Shown: in pieces, positions 9,701-20,914 of the stretch
Numbering within the stretch: the stretch's first letter is position 1
Layout of the letters: each line of letters opens with the position of its first letter
Source: Torymus aiolomorphi
Lineage: Eukaryota; Arthropoda; Insecta; Hymenoptera; Torymidae
Direction of reading: 5' to 3'
NCBI GenBank assembly: GCA_036365515.1
Contig: CM070874.1
Span: 247,012,930 to 247,076,929, forward strand
DNA length: 64,000 nt
Program-made: the position numbers and the translations under genes
The notes under the pieces: model-generated
The model's database searches: none
Told to the model about the DNA's origin: nothing
The model's input: only the letters and a program-made list of their open reading frames with translations

Positions 9701-10640
9701 CTATGTCGGACTTGCATGCATTAGCTCAGTACAAAATGTACCTGTAACTTCGCAATAGGGTATATTATCGTTATTTTCTGTCGTTATAAGTACAGCAATG
9801 TTTTCAGTCTCTTTTCGCTCTTTTCGCTTTCGATTCGTAATCATGGGCGTTCGTTGTGGGTGCATGTCCTGAAAGCCAAATTTAGTTTTCATTTTTATGA
9901 TATACTTTTCTTCGTCGATTTTCATTACCCTCGCTTCTCTGTCTCTTTTGATTTCCAGACCAAGAAAATATTTAAGCTCTCCTATATCAGTCATTTCAAA
10001 ATTTCTACTAAGACTCTGTTTCGTCTTACGCATTCTCTCTCTGTCGTTACATGCCAGTAATATGTCATCGACATACAGAATCAGAATCAGAAATTTATTA
10101 CCTTCACGCCAGGTAAACAGACAATGCTCGTTATTATCTGGTTTCAATCCAAATTTCGTTACAATTCCAGTAAATTTCTCATTCCGGCATTTTGGGCTCA
10201 CTTTCAAATCATACAAGGCCTTTTTTAGTTTGCATATTTTCTTTCGCTTAAGTTCTGTCGCACATTCGATTCCGTTTGTAATTTTCATGTAAACTGGTAC
10301 ATTTAAGTGGCCGCTCAAAAATGCTTTCTTAACATCCATCTGAGTCTATCAGAAGCTTTCATGGCCTTTTGATAATTCACGGAGTCTCCATTTATCTCAG
10401 CTAGTAGAGCGTGAGTCGTCTCTTTAATTGATTCCGTCTCTTGAGATTTGATATCTCTCACCTTTCGCGAAAGACCACGACCTCTTTTTGTCTCTCTCTC
10501 CGTTACGGTTGTTTCAGTCTCAAACTCATCAAACCAGGTGTTTGTATCAATTTCAGAGTTTACAATCTCCCAGTCGCTTATGTCTGCCTTTGTCAAGTTT
10601 AATATATCTGTCGCCTTCATGATGTCTCAATGAATTACAG
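9701..10640 (-). pseudogene. copia reverse transcriptase
   Basis: The reverse transcriptase of a Ty1/copia retrotransposon copies element RNA into cDNA inside the virus-like particle. The main open piece (10339-9701) starts at MDVKKAFLSGHLNVPVYMK, which is motif A. It includes KKALYDLKVSPKCRNEKF (motif B region, where the usual form is G-L-K-Q-S-P), the catalytic LILILYVDDILLA, and IGELKYFLGLEIKR. The upstream piece (10620-10315) carries the integrase C-terminal tail and the RT beginning, up to NYQKAMKASDRLRW. A frameshift near 10320 separates them. Downstream it joins the RNase H remnant; upstream comes the integrase. Confidence 0.85.
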
Positions 10641-11580
10641 ATTCATCGTTTTTCTCCAGCCAATAAGAAAAGACTTCGGTCTCTCCTAATTTCTCCCTCC
10701 GTTCTCTAATTTTCACATCAAATTCAACGAATCAGATGTTTGGATTAACTTCTGGCCTCTTGGTCATTACACTTAAATTCGCAATGCATCTATAAAACGA
10801 CTTAGTTGCATAGTAGCCATATTACAATGTGGATTGAAAGTTTTAATAGGCGAAACCACATTATTTGAACATGTGATGCGTCTGTTGCACGCATGAACTG
10901 CAGTATTTAAAACAGAATTTTGTATTAACACTCGCATTTATCTCTGAATAATCTTATTAAACATTTCATCGGCACCATCACGGTGCGGCTTATCAGGATA
11001 CGCCAGCTGTAATTTTATATTTAACTTTCTCAGAACATATTCACTCAGTCGCATATTCACTCGTGAATTCTGTTCTCTGATCGCTTCGCAAATAGCAAAC
11101 CTTCGCATCTTTTCCTAGCAAAAATTTGGGCACTTCTTTCAAAGATTAAAAAAAAGTATCCTGTCTCATCTTTTCTTTTCATCGTATAGACCATGGCTAA
11201 ACGAGAAAAATCATCCACGAAGACAGAAATATATTTGTATCTTCTTGGTTACGTAATAGGGCTTATCATACCCATAAACATTAGCATGTATGATCTGTAA
11301 AGGATTCTGTCACTCTCTATCGCACTGTGGTTTCTCATTTTCAGTCGCTTCATTTACATTGTTTAATTTTCTGTCTCGTATGTTTTTGAAGCCCGAACAA
11401 ATCTTATCGTTTGTTTCTCTGTCTCTATTTTCACTGCATACGCTTCCACTGTTTCAGTCGCTTTTCATTTAGTCATGTTTCTTTCGTAGTTACATGGGCT
11501 ATTTCTCTGTTTCTATTCACGTTACAGTCAACATTCGCTTTATTTATTTCAAATTCTACCATCCAATGCCGTTTCTAATA
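10641..11580 (-). pseudogene. copia integrase remnant
   Basis: Minus-strand reading gives the rve-type integrase core of copia. Landmarks are NPLQIIHANV (first catalytic Asp position mutated to Asn), [11 protein letters not shown], then [12 protein letters not shown] (second catalytic Asp) and the later PHRDGADEMFNK segment that carries the catalytic Glu region. Upstream traces of the gag-pre-integrase zinc region lie at about 11330-11560. Several frameshifts and stops are present. It lies in the normal order gag-PR-IN-RT-RH. Confidence 0.7.
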
Positions 11581-12115
11581 AATATCCAACAGACAACATT
11601 CTTTGAATATATGATCATAGATATCAATCTGTATATTATCAAAATAAAAGCATAGTCCTAAATAAGTAAAGTTTCGCAATGACAATAGGTTCTCTGACAG
11701 ATTTTCAGCGTAAATCACATTATCAAGTTTCAGTAATTTATTATCACCCGCAAATACTTCAACTGTACCGACTCCCTCCGATTTTAAGTTCGCACTGTCG
11801 CTTTTATTTGTATATTAATTTACATCTTGTTACATGTTAAGACCATTTAAAACTCAAACTCTAATTTATCGAACTGTTTTGTCGCTTCAGTATCTATCAC
11901 AAGTCTAGGTCACAAATCTAGATTAAAGAATATTGTTATTTACAGTCGAGGCGGAAACAAGTTTAGCATTGTGCGCTTGCATCTTTCGTTCGTTCATATT
12001 CAACCATGTCTGTCGTTTTACAAGCTTGTTTGCTCCGCGATCACTCGCTTTATTTCTAGTACTAACTCTTTCAGGTTTCTCACTGCTTTTTTCTCAATAT
12101 CTCTAGTTTCGTCGT
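11581..12115 (-). pseudogene. copia nucleocapsid/protease region remnant
   Basis: Degenerate minus-strand coding sequence between integrase and the Penelope insertion. A Lys/Arg-rich stretch followed by an Asn/Ala-rich segment (near 11940-12060) resembles the gag-protease junction, but no intact protease motif is seen. The assignment rests mainly on position. Confidence 0.45.
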
Positions 12116-12170
12116 TTTATCGACCTTACCATTAAAAATATTACTTATGTCGACTGCAATTTAATATCAA

Positions 12171-12345
12171 CTGATAAGAATTTTTCTATCGGTCTTACAG
12201 TCTTACAAATTAAATTAAAATAATTAATATTTATGGCAGTCAGATTGCCCTTGTTTATAATCACCCCCGCAGAATCTGAAATAAAAACTTAATTAAAATC
12301 TGGAAAAAACTTTGTTAGCAAAGGACGATCTGACTGCCCACCACC
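12171..12345 (-). repeat. Penelope 3'-terminal conserved segment
   Basis: About 95% identical by eye to 21121-21297. It contains an 11-bp inverted repeat, ggcagtcagat at about 12235-12245 and atctgactgcc at about 12328-12338, which would form a long stem-loop. It forms the 3' end of the Penelope element and is the part retained in the solo copy. Confidence 0.75.
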
Positions 12346-12350
12346 ACCAC

Positions 12351-12395
12351 ATTGTCCGACGTTTCGAGCCTGCTCCGGCTCCTCCTCAGGGACTG
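12351..12395 (-). ncRNA. Candidate hammerhead-ribozyme core
   Basis: On the minus strand CTGAGGA (12389-12383) is followed by a perfect 5-bp stem GAGCC/GGCTC (12381-12377 and 12370-12366) with a 6-nt loop, then GAAAC (12365-12361). CTGANGA, stem II, then GAAA is the conserved hammerhead core, and Penelope-like elements are known to carry such ribozymes in their terminal repeats. One unpaired G precedes the stem. I could not confirm stems I and III. Confidence 0.4.
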
Positions 12396-12499
12396 AAATA
12401 AAACCCGCGATACACCTCCTTATATACCATGCACCCATACCCCTTCTTTTCTCTTACCCCACCACCCTCCACATTCCCTCTACAACTTGCCATTCTCAC

Positions 12500-14189
12500 T
12501 TAAATTAATAAAGAATGATAAATGTTATCTAATTTACTTGACTCTATCATTAAATTTACATTATTCCGATTTCTTAGAATGTGAATACTTTCAAGGCTTT
12601 CCCTCTTATATTTATTCTTAATCCCCTGTTCCAAAATATCCACACTCCCAAAATCGAAAGAATGCAAACTATTTAAACAATGTTCTTTCAAACCCGATGT
12701 ACAACTTGAGCTGCGTAAACTATATTGATGTTCATATATTCTCTTTTTCAAATATCTACCCGTTTGACCAATATAACAACCATTACAATCCCTACAATTA
12801 ATTTTATAAACAACTCCCGATTTCAAACATTTATCATCCTTGTCTTTACAATTACTAAATAACCTTTCTAAATTATTATCATTTCTAAAGAAAACTTGAA
12901 TATTATGTTTACTAAAAACCCTTCTAATCCTTTCCGACAAACCTCTAACATATGGTAAACTAAAATATGCATTCTTTCCATTTCTATTCCTTGTTTGATT
13001 ATCTACCCGCTGCTTCAATCCACCATTATAAATTTCCCACACTCTCTCATCAATCATTTTATCAATAAATTTTACGGGATAACTATTTTTAATAAATGTT
13101 TCTCTAACTAAATTTAAATTCCTTTTCCTAAAATCTTTATGTGACAATTTAATCGCTCTGTCAATGACACCTTTGATCGCACCTGTCTTGTTTCCGAATT
13201 GGTGGTGAGAATCAAAATTTAAAAATCTACCTGACCATGTAGGTTTTCTATACCAATCTAATTTCACTCTATTATTATTACCTCTAATGACTCTAATATC
13301 TAAAAAACTCAATTGATAATCTTTCTCAACTTCTTTTGTGAATTTAATTCTATCATGGATAGAATTAAACACATCCACCATTTCATCCACAAAACATTCT
13401 GGTACAACTGCAAAAATGTCATCAACATATCTTTTAAAAATAATTGGCTGAAAAACCAACTTAGACAAAGCAATACTTTCCAATTTTTCCATTACTAAAT
13501 TGGCTATAACAGGTGACAAAGGTGATCCCATTGGACAACCATATCTTTGTTCATATAGACTATTATCAAAAGAAAAAATTGTGTTTTTAAAAAACCAAAT
13601 TAAGTGCCTTTATAAATTCATCTTTTGTTAAACTAGTATGTACTTTAATTTCAGACCATTTATCTTGTATAATATCATTCAACAACTCTAAAGGTATATT
13701 TGTAAACAAAGATACTACATCCAATGAAACCATTCTATGATCATTCGGAATAATAATATCTTTCATTATACCATAAAAACTCCAACTATCTTTAATATAT
13801 GAATTTGTTTTACCCACTATCTTGAACAATATATTAGACAAAAATCTAGCAAGTCTATACGTCGGAAAATTTATCGATGATATTATTATTCTATATGTCA
13901 ACTGTTCTTTGTGAATCTTAGGAAGCCCATAACATTTAGCTACAGTGCCATTTTCACATTTTAAATATTTAAACATACTATCTTTAATATAAGCTTTTGT
14001 TTTCCAATGCATCAATAATTCTTTCAATTTATCTTGTAGTCTATTGATATGTGGATTCCTAATTTTCACATAAGTGGTATCATCCTCCAACATAAGTTGA
14101 ATTTTATTAATATAATCCCTTTTATCTGAAACTACAGTTACATTTCCTTTATCTGCTTTTTGGAAGATCATATTCGGATTCTCTCTCAA
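12500..14189 (-). pseudogene. Penelope RT / GIY-YIG endonuclease, one frameshift
   Basis: The element's polymerase. The N-terminal half (14189-13587, 200 aa) includes FQKADKGNVTVVSDK and KCYGLPKIHKEQLTYRIIIS. The C-terminal half (13531-12500, 343 aa) includes MGSPLSPVIANLVMEKLE, the catalytic KRYVDDIFAVV and SFLDIRVIRG. It also contains a C-terminal GIY-YIG nuclease with GCYIGQTGRYLKKRIYEH. The two halves are in different frames and meet in a T/A homopolymer near 13580, so one indel separates them. Most catalytic residues look intact, so the copy is fairly recent. The N-terminus before about residue 1 of the first half is missing (5' truncation). RT primes on DNA nicked by the GIY-YIG domain. 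Confidence 0.9.
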
Positions 14190-14214
14190 GAATTTCTTCG
14201 TTTATCGACCTTAC

Positions 14215-14520
14215 GCTTACCCCCGCTATAACGACTTCAGCGTCGGTCACATCCACCTTCGCGATTATACGGTTTATGTTGTACATTCCAGTACCTTGAA
14301 CTGTCACCATGCTTTTTGTCATGAAGTCGATATTTATCATTTGCATCACTGCGCTTACGACATCACTATAAAAGACGTCCGTTTTCTCAATTTGGGGTAA
14401 ATCATTGACTTCAGTAAGATTATTATATGATCTAACCACGTCCTCAAATCTGTCGATGAAGACACTCACTTTTTCTTTAAACTCCTTCAGTCGCATCAAT
14501 TTACCATAAACTTGTTAATC
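14215..14520 (-). pseudogene. copia gag fragment (before the Penelope insertion)
   Basis: The minus-strand frame from about 14499 to the Penelope junction gives an acidic/hydrophobic helical protein (ending DAEVVIAGVSVRS), consistent with the copia gag UBN2-type region. The ORF appears to run on into Penelope by chance. The continuation of gag is on the other side, at about 12115. Confidence 0.5.
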
Positions 14521-15164
14521 AAATTCAGGTCTTTTACTGCCATCGCGATTGGCAACATAGTCGCTCGATCGCTTATTATTACACTAAACATAGAACTCTT
14601 TTTGCTTATCTCGAGCTCGCATAGACAGTCTCCAAATTCGCCACTATATATAGCAATTGTTTGCAAATCATGCTTTCAGCAGTATAAATAAAAATCATAT
14701 CTTTTCTCGATCTGAAGTAAAACTTCAACCAAAATATTATAAGTCATTATTAAGTCCTCAACACCTTCCACGAAGACTCTCGCTTTTTCTTTCAACAGTT
14801 CCTATACCGCGTGTCATAAAACTGTCTACGCTCTATCGCCCCGATATTAACAGTGGTCTCGAATTCCAGACTTACATTCATCAAGCACATTGAAAAAGTT
14901 TTATTTAGATAACACTCGCTTTTACAATCAAACCAGTCATCCAATAAGTCGCTCATTTGTAAGTTCAGATCTAAGAAGATTCCGAAAATATCACTTTATA
15001 AACATTTTTATCACACTAACATTCACTCTCATTCAAAATCCAATTTTGATTTTCTGTCTCATATAAAATGTTTTATTTATATTTGATTTTATTTATATTA
15101 ATTTTCACTTACGTGAAATTACGAAACTCCAATTATCAAATATATGTGGGTCATCCGTCAATTT
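14521..15164. other. Degenerate internal copia sequence
   Basis: Between the gag fragments. Composition and codon flavour match neighbouring copia sequence on the minus strand (frequent gcgac, gaaac), but no frame stays open. I see no independent feature. Confidence 0.35.
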
Positions 15165-15475
15165 ATTTTCTATCGTATTAACATACGTTTCTGTCGCTCT
15201 TTGTATCTGTCGCTCTTATTCATTATACTTTTTCGCCGGCTACCGCTATCTCTCACTTTCTGTAGAAAATTTGTCACCACTGTCGCGCTTATTTCGGGAT
15301 AGTCTCTGTCGCGTTCGCCCGTCTCTATTTCGTCGTTACTTCGAGAGGTACTTTCCATGCCCTTCCGGCAATTAAGCATTAGCAGCGGTTGCCCTTCTAC
15401 TTCTTCCTGCTCAAACGCACCTTTTAAGATGCACTTTTCACCCAGCATCATTAATACCATGCCTGTAATTAAAAT
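15165..15475 (-). pseudogene. copia gag N-terminal region, copy 1
   Basis: A 96-aa open frame (15460-15170). Its start reads MVLMMLGEKCILKGAFEQEE, followed by a Lys/Arg/Glu-rich tail. The same N-terminal pattern (M-LGE--ILK-A-E--E-EG--L) is found in copy 2 near 16404. The position upstream of gag and the polyanionic/polycationic composition suggest the gag start. I do not recognise the exact family. Confidence 0.45.
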
Positions 15476-15660
15476 CTTTCAATAAACAAACCATGCCTAA
15501 ACACTATGAGTTTATTTAAGAATTTAAACAGAAAAATATTTTTCATCCAGCATCACTAATGCCATGCCTGTAATTAAAATTTTTCAATAAACAAACCGTG
15601 CCGAACACAAACACTACGAGTTCATCGAATATTTCACACAGAACAATATTTCAAGGTTAA
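15430..15660. repeat. Diverged direct repeats in the copia leader
   Basis: Two roughly 105-bp units (about 15436-15540 and 15541-15655) share cagcatcactaatgccatgc, tgtaattaaaat, tttcaataaacaaacc and actacgagttcat. A third related unit lies at about 16385-16460. Confidence 0.65.
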
Positions 15661-15755
15661 TCATGCGCAATTCCATTTAACCTATTACTCATATTTACTA
15701 TTGGAGCTGCCAAAGTTCAAGGTTCTTATCGTTTGTCGCAAGACAATCAATAATT

Positions 15756-16410
15756 CTTGTTTTTGTCATATTTAAATATGATATCAATTTCATTTTCAGC
15801 ACTGAGTTTCAGTCGCCCTCACTTGCTGTTCCAACGGATACAGTCGCTTATCCCTCGCTTTATCGTCACTCGCCAGTTCGCTCGTTTTTCGACTAAACTC
15901 CGCCATTTGCGTCGAAATGATTTGGAGTTGTTCATGCATTACAAATTACTGCAGTACAAATTATCATTAGTAGTTTTACTAGCGAGATTTTCCTTTGTAG
16001 AATTATAATTTGATATCGTTTTTATTCACATATAATTTTTCTATATGTACCAATTGGATTTATTTTTCGTACGTTTTATATACTTGGTTTACGGCTTACC
16101 TCTCAAAATTTCATCGTTTTCTCAGGTCGCTGTGGCACCGTCGCCTTCGCTCTGTCACTTGCTACCGTCACTATCGATCGCATATTACTATCGATTATTC
16201 TCGCCTTCACTCGCTTTCCAGTACCGGACTCGACCTGTTCGCATCATTCTCACTCGCTGACTCGGTTTTCTCCATCTCATTCTCACTCACTATTTTGAGA
16301 GGCATTCTTGCCTTTGTGGCAACACGGTATCAGCATCGACCGGCCCTCTAACTCTGCTTTTTCGATTGCATCTTTCAAAATGCGCTGTTCACCCAACGTC
16401 ATTGTTGTTA
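15756..16410 (-). pseudogene. copia gag N-terminal region, copy 2
   Basis: On the minus strand an ATG at 16404 opens a frame beginning MTLGEQRILKDAIEKAELEG, similar to the start of copy 1 950 bp away. It stops after about 40 residues. Downstream pieces (for example a segment starting MHEQLQIISTQMAEFSRKTS near 15940) look like a Lys/Glu-rich helical gag. Either two related copia elements are joined here, or the leader-plus-gag start was duplicated. Confidence 0.4.
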
Positions 16411-16989
16411 CAAAAATCTTTTAGTGAACAAACTGTGCCGAACGCAAGCACTACGAGTTCACACAAGATTTGACAACAAGAATTTTAAGATAACTAAGTG
16501 TACATTTTTCCTTAAAATTATCAATTTTATTGCAGGTATTTTCCTTCTGCCGTACCAAGTTTTTAATTTTATAGACGTACTAAATTTCTATTGCTCCTGC
16601 ATTCGCGGAGCTTACTCGAGATTTATTTTATCTGTATATAGAATATCGTTTTTAACCATTCATATGCATATGTTAATTTTTAAAATAAGACGTAATTCGC
16701 GAAGCATAATCGGCCGCTGTGCAATCTGTTTCCAAAAAATTTACGTTCCGCTTTCTGTCTCTCTTTCGTCGTATGGCGCCATACACTCAATCTCCTCTAT
16801 ACACGCAAAGTCGCCGCGCGTGCTTCCTCGAAACAGAGAACTCGCGCTACCTCTCCCACTCGCTTGTCTCACTATAGCGCGCTCACTGCGCGCAGTGACT
16901 TTTTCGTCGCTGCCTCCGCTTCTTTTCCGTAGCACCGCGAGGGCGCCTTCGACTCTCCTTCCCCTCTTTAGGCTGCATTTTTAGTCTGA
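16411..16989. other. Possible copia leader, no LTR found
   Basis: The 16385-16460 part repeats the leader units above. The rest, including the CpG-rich 16730-16960, may be LTR/leader of an older copia copy or promoter-like DNA. It does not match the 3' LTR at 8557-9096. The 186-codon plus-strand frame here has no recognisable domain and I do not call it a gene. Confidence 0.3.
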
Positions 16990-18545
16990 ATGCAACAGGT
17001 TTCGAAGTTATGACCGCCATATTGAATGGCCATTTTGCATTTCAAAAGTCGAAATCATAATCAGCGACCTCGAAAACGCCGTTATACCGATTTTCAGCAA
17101 AATTGAATTTTTTTTCAAACTTTTAACAGCCATATCTGATCCGACATTTTGCATTCCGAATGTCAGGAAAATAAATCATAATCAGCCACATCGAAAACCT
17201 CTGTATATCAATTATCAGCAAAATCGAAATTTTTTCAAACTTTTAACCGCCACATTTGATCCGCCATTTTGCATTTCAAAAGTCTGACAGCAAAATCATA
17301 ATAAACGACTTCGAAAATCCCCATATATCAATTATCAGCAAAATCGAAGGTTTTTTTTTAAACTTTTGACCAACATTTTGAATTTTGAAAAGTCTTATAT
17401 CGAAAACCCTTGTATATCGATTACCAGCAAAATCGATTTTTTTTTCAAACCTTTAACAGCCATATCTTATTCGACATTTTGCATATCGAAAGTCAGGTAG
17501 ATAAATCATAATCAGCCAGATCGAAAACCCAACCCCTGTATATCAATATTCAGAAAAATCGAAGCTTTCTTTTGACCAGCATTTTGGAGTTTGAAAACAC
17601 TATAGCGAAATTGTGATCAGCGACCTCGAAAACAAGTGTATACCGATTTTCAGCAAAATCTAAGTTTTTCGAACTTTGTAGCGCCATATTAGATCCGCCA
17701 TTTTGCATTTCGAAAGTCTGATAGCAAAATCATGATCAGCGACCTCGAAAACCCCTGTATATCAATTATCAGCAAAATCAAATTTTTTATCAAAACTTTT
17801 AACAGCCATATGTGATCCGACATTTTGCATTTCGAAAGTCTGGTAGATAAATCATAATCAGCCACATCGAAAACCCCTATATATCAATTTTCAGACAAAA
17901 CAAACCTTTTTTTCGAACTTCTGACCAGCATTTTGAATTTTGAAAAGTCTTATAGCGAAATTGTAATCAGCGACCTCGAAAATCCCTGTATACCGATTTT
18001 CAGCAAAATTTATGTTTTTCGAACTTCGTAGCGCCATTATGAAATTCGAAAGTCTGATAGCAAAATCGTGATTAGCGATCTCGAAAACCGTTGTATACCA
18101 ATTTCAAGCAAAATCTAAACTTATTTCGAATTTTTGTCCGACATATTGGATCCGCTATTTTGCATTTCGAAAGTCGGATAGAAAATCATAATCAGCGACC
18201 TCGAGAACTCCTGTATATCAATTTTCAGCAAAATCGAAGCTTTTTCGAACTTTTGACGGGAATTTTGAATTTTCAAAGGTCAGATAGCAAAATCGTGATT
18301 TGCCATATCGAAAACCACTGTATACCAGTTTTCAGCAAAATCTAACCTTTTCAAACTTTTTCAAACTTTTGACCGCAATATTGGATTCGTTATTTTCATT
18401 TCAGAAGTCTGATATCGAATTCGTGATAGTGACCTCGAAAACTCGCCTGTATACCTATTTTTAGCATAATCTAAGCGTTTTCGAACTTTTAACCGCGATA
18501 CTGGATTGACCATTTTGAATTTCGAAAGTCTTAAGCTAAATTATG
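16990..18545. repeat. Tandem satellite, about 115-bp unit, about 13 copies
   Basis: Each unit contains, in order, cattttgcatttcgaaagtc, aatcataatcagcgacctcg, aaaacccctgtatatcaat, ttttcagcaaaatc and a T-rich stretch. The landmark agcgacctcgaaaac recurs about every 105-125 bp (near 17065, 17305, 17625, 17740, 17970, 18080, 18200). Units differ by 10-25%, so it is an old array. No coding frame is kept. Confidence 0.9.
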
Positions 18546-18780
18546 AATGTAATAATAACAATTAGAGAGCGAACCAAGAGATTAATTTAGTTTAAAAAAA
18601 GGTGTTTTTTGCGCGTATAGTGAGATGTTCAATACGATATATTAATTAAAAGGATTGTCATGAGGGGGGTATGAGGGGCGCACGAGAGGGGTGCAGGGTA
18701 GCTAAGGGGGGTCGAGGAGGGAGCGCAAGGGACTCTTTTGTTCCTTCCAAAGCATCTCCCTTTACTTTCGTGCCGTTCTT
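18546..18780. other. Spacer with a G-rich stretch
   Basis: AT-rich, then a G-rich stretch at 18660-18735 (gaggggggt repeats). Nothing else is seen. Confidence 0.5.
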
Positions 18781-19376
18781 TCCAGCATACCATCTAGCAA
18801 CAACGCTCCAAGGCGACAGTCACTAGCGCCATCTACCTGCAGAAGGCCAGGAGACAAGTATACGCCACGGTCCAGAAGCACTGAAAGCAGAATAGAGCTC
18901 GCTGCATAACTAGCATCCTGGAAGGCATTGGTGATGCACATCAACGATCCCGAGACATCACGGAGGCCTACTGGACCAACGTCTTTACCCAGCTAGTAAC
19001 AAGCACCTAGCCGCAATGTGTTCAACAGCCTCCTACCGAGTACGTCTGGAAGCAATAACACTCGAGAAAATCGAGCAGCTAGACTATTCCTGGCCGTATC
19101 ACCTGGCCCTCACGGTCCGCCAACTGAAAGCCATACCACCGGGCGTTCTCACAAGGATATGCAACCTTATCCATTGGTGTGGAAAACTATCTGAACATCT
19201 CGTAATCTCAAGAACAGTCATGATCTCGAAGAAACTCGGAGCGAAGCTGCCTGGAGACTTTCGACCAATCTTCGTCACCTCTGTTCTCACGAGACTTGTA
19301 CATAAAATCGTAGCACAGAGGATAGACCAACTCATTCAGCTAGACGAGCAACAAAAAGCTTCCTATAGTGACTAAT
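18781..19376 (+). pseudogene. R2-like LINE reverse transcriptase fragment
   Basis: Plus-strand pieces in at least two frames match the start of a site-specific-type LINE RT. They are RRAVTSAIYLQKARRQVYAT and ITEAYWTNVFTQLVT upstream of the RT, then AIPPGVLTRICNLIHW, ISRTVMISKKLGAKLPGDFR, FVTSVLTRLVHKIVAQRID and LIQLDEQQKAS. This pattern (R-P-I-x-V-T-S-V-L-x-R-x-x-H-K-I-x-A-x-R) fits the R2 clade better than jockey. The copy stops before the catalytic YADD and has neither the N-terminal zinc finger nor the endonuclease. It is a fragment outside rDNA. The clade is my inference. Confidence 0.6.
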
Positions 19377-19555
19377 TACTCTTCTATTGGTATCGTAGTT
19401 ATTTGATTTATGTACTATGATACAATTATAAAATATACTTTTTAAATGTTTTTTTGATAATTTGAAGAACAATTTGCCATTAAATAGGCGTTATTTAAGA
19501 TTCAGAAGTGTTATCATACATCTAATTCTTATATTACCTAACTCTTAACTCTTAA
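19377..19555. other. AT-rich spacer
   Basis: No feature seen apart from the TTAA target at its right edge. Confidence 0.4.
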
Positions 19556-19687
19556 CCTTCTAACAGCGGGAAAATTTCAGTTCCTCTTATTAGAAACGAA
19601 ATTTACAAATAAATTCACTGAATTCCTTACGCGGAGTCAGCGACCCGACTACTGATTGATATATCGATCACTCCCGCAGTTAAAAGG
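19556..19687. mobile_element. piggyBac-like MITE, 132 bp
   Basis: Flanked by TTAA at 19552-19555 and 19688-19691. The ends CCTTCTAACAGCGGGA and TCCCGCAGTTAAAAGG are inverted repeats of about 16 bp with two mismatches. TTAA duplication with C-rich ends is typical of piggyBac-type transposition. Non-coding. Confidence 0.65.
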
Positions 19688-19691
19688 TTAA

Positions 19692-20600
19692 GATGGCTAA
19701 TGACTGGTACATTTACCTTAATAGTTTTATTTGAACTTACAACAAATTTGTCTTAATAAAATTTTTTGAAATAAAATATTTTTAATTATCTATTTATTAA
19801 ATTCTAACAACTGACGTACATAGGCAAGCTTATTATCTAATTCCTGATTCAATTTCAGATCTTGATTACATTTTACATTTTTATTTATTTATTTATATAT
19901 TACCAGGCAATAATAAGGGTTAAGTCCCTCTACAGGAACCTCCTAAACTTAAAACTAAAAAACAATAATATATTAATATTGGTTATTTTGTCTTATATGT
20001 CAATTTAACATAATAGAATATTTTTGTTGGAAAGATGATAGGAATGGTAATAGAATATTATTTTGAAATATTAAATAAATTATATATTCATTTTTAACAT
20101 GTAATTTATATTTCATGAATCAGTTCTTACCCAGGTTTTCAGTCTTCTTAATTCTGTTTGTCTACTTATGTCAACTTTTTTTAGTTCATTTGGTTAATCG
20201 TTAAAAATACTAATTGCTTCGCGATAACTACACTTGTCCCTTTTATTCTTCTTAGGAAGTATTAGGTTTCTTTTCCTAGTAATACTTGTTGTAATATAGG
20301 GTATATAAGTTAAGGTTATTGTTAATAATATAAAGTATGTTTATTAGCTACTTAGGTCTAGGTTACAGTGGTGAGAACCCGTCCGCCTTACATGGCTTTC
20401 TCGTGACGACTAACTGTACATGCGCTGTCGGCGCTCGCGATACTCTCGCTCTACTCATACACACTCACACGCATGTAGCTATGTTCAGAAGCGCAGCATT
20501 TACTTATATTCCAACAATACTGTTCGTATTTGTTTTTGTTTTTGCAGGCTCCTCCCAATCAATTACGCGATAACTCATTCTAGAGAGGAAGAATGCATAA
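19692..20600. other. AT-rich spacer left of the Maverick
   Basis: No repeat end or gene I can support. A CA/TG-rich stretch lies near 20455-20480. Confidence 0.4.
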
Positions 20601-20833
20601 TATCAGAGACGAATAGAGAGATTGCCAGCGCCCCGGAAAAAAGCGAGGCAGACTTCTACGCGCGGCGCACTGCTGCCTCTCGCGGCCAAAGTATCGAACC
20701 ATGTCCACAATTTCCTGATTGGTCGTTGAAACGTGCACATGGCTCGGGGCGGGGGAAGCGGGAGACAACTGCTCGGCGGCTCAGTGTGGGTGCACCCTAC
20801 ATGTGTATACTGGAGCCGGGCTCGACGGCCCCG

Positions 20834-20914
20834 CAGTGTGACCAGGTTGTGGCGATAAATCGCCACTTTTACATGCGTAGTATTACGATATATATTGTTT
20901 ACCTGGCCACACTG
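20834..20914. mobile_element. Tiny hAT-like MITE, 81 bp
   Basis: The ends CAGTGTGACCAGGT and ACCTGGCCACACTG are inverted repeats. The flanks cggccccg (20826-20833) and cggtcccg (20915-20922) form an 8-bp duplication with one mismatch. An inner hairpin (ggcgat/atcgcc) lies at 20852-20866. It is absent from the right TIR, which proves insertion. CAGTG ends and 8-bp duplications are typical of hAT. Confidence 0.7.

Larger units (their letters stand above)
12130..14200 (-). mobile_element. Penelope-like retroelement inserted in copia gag
   Basis: A 5'-truncated Penelope-like element. Its flanks carry what looks like a target duplication: tttatcgaccttac at 12116-12129 and again at 14201-14214, with further partial identity outwards (tcgt). 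It encodes RT and a GIY-YIG endonuclease and ends with a roughly 175-bp 3' segment (12171-12345) also found alone at 21121-21320. About 40 bp between the 3' repeat and the duplication (12130-12170) are unexplained. The insertion splits the copia gag frame, so it is younger than the copia copy. Confidence 0.75.

Noticed and set aside
16424..16984. A 186-codon plus-strand ORF
   Set aside because: No domain, hydrophobic low-information sequence, and its start overlaps a repeated copia leader unit.
18781..19376. An R2 insertion in 28S rDNA
   Set aside because: No rRNA gene sequence flanks the fragment on either side.
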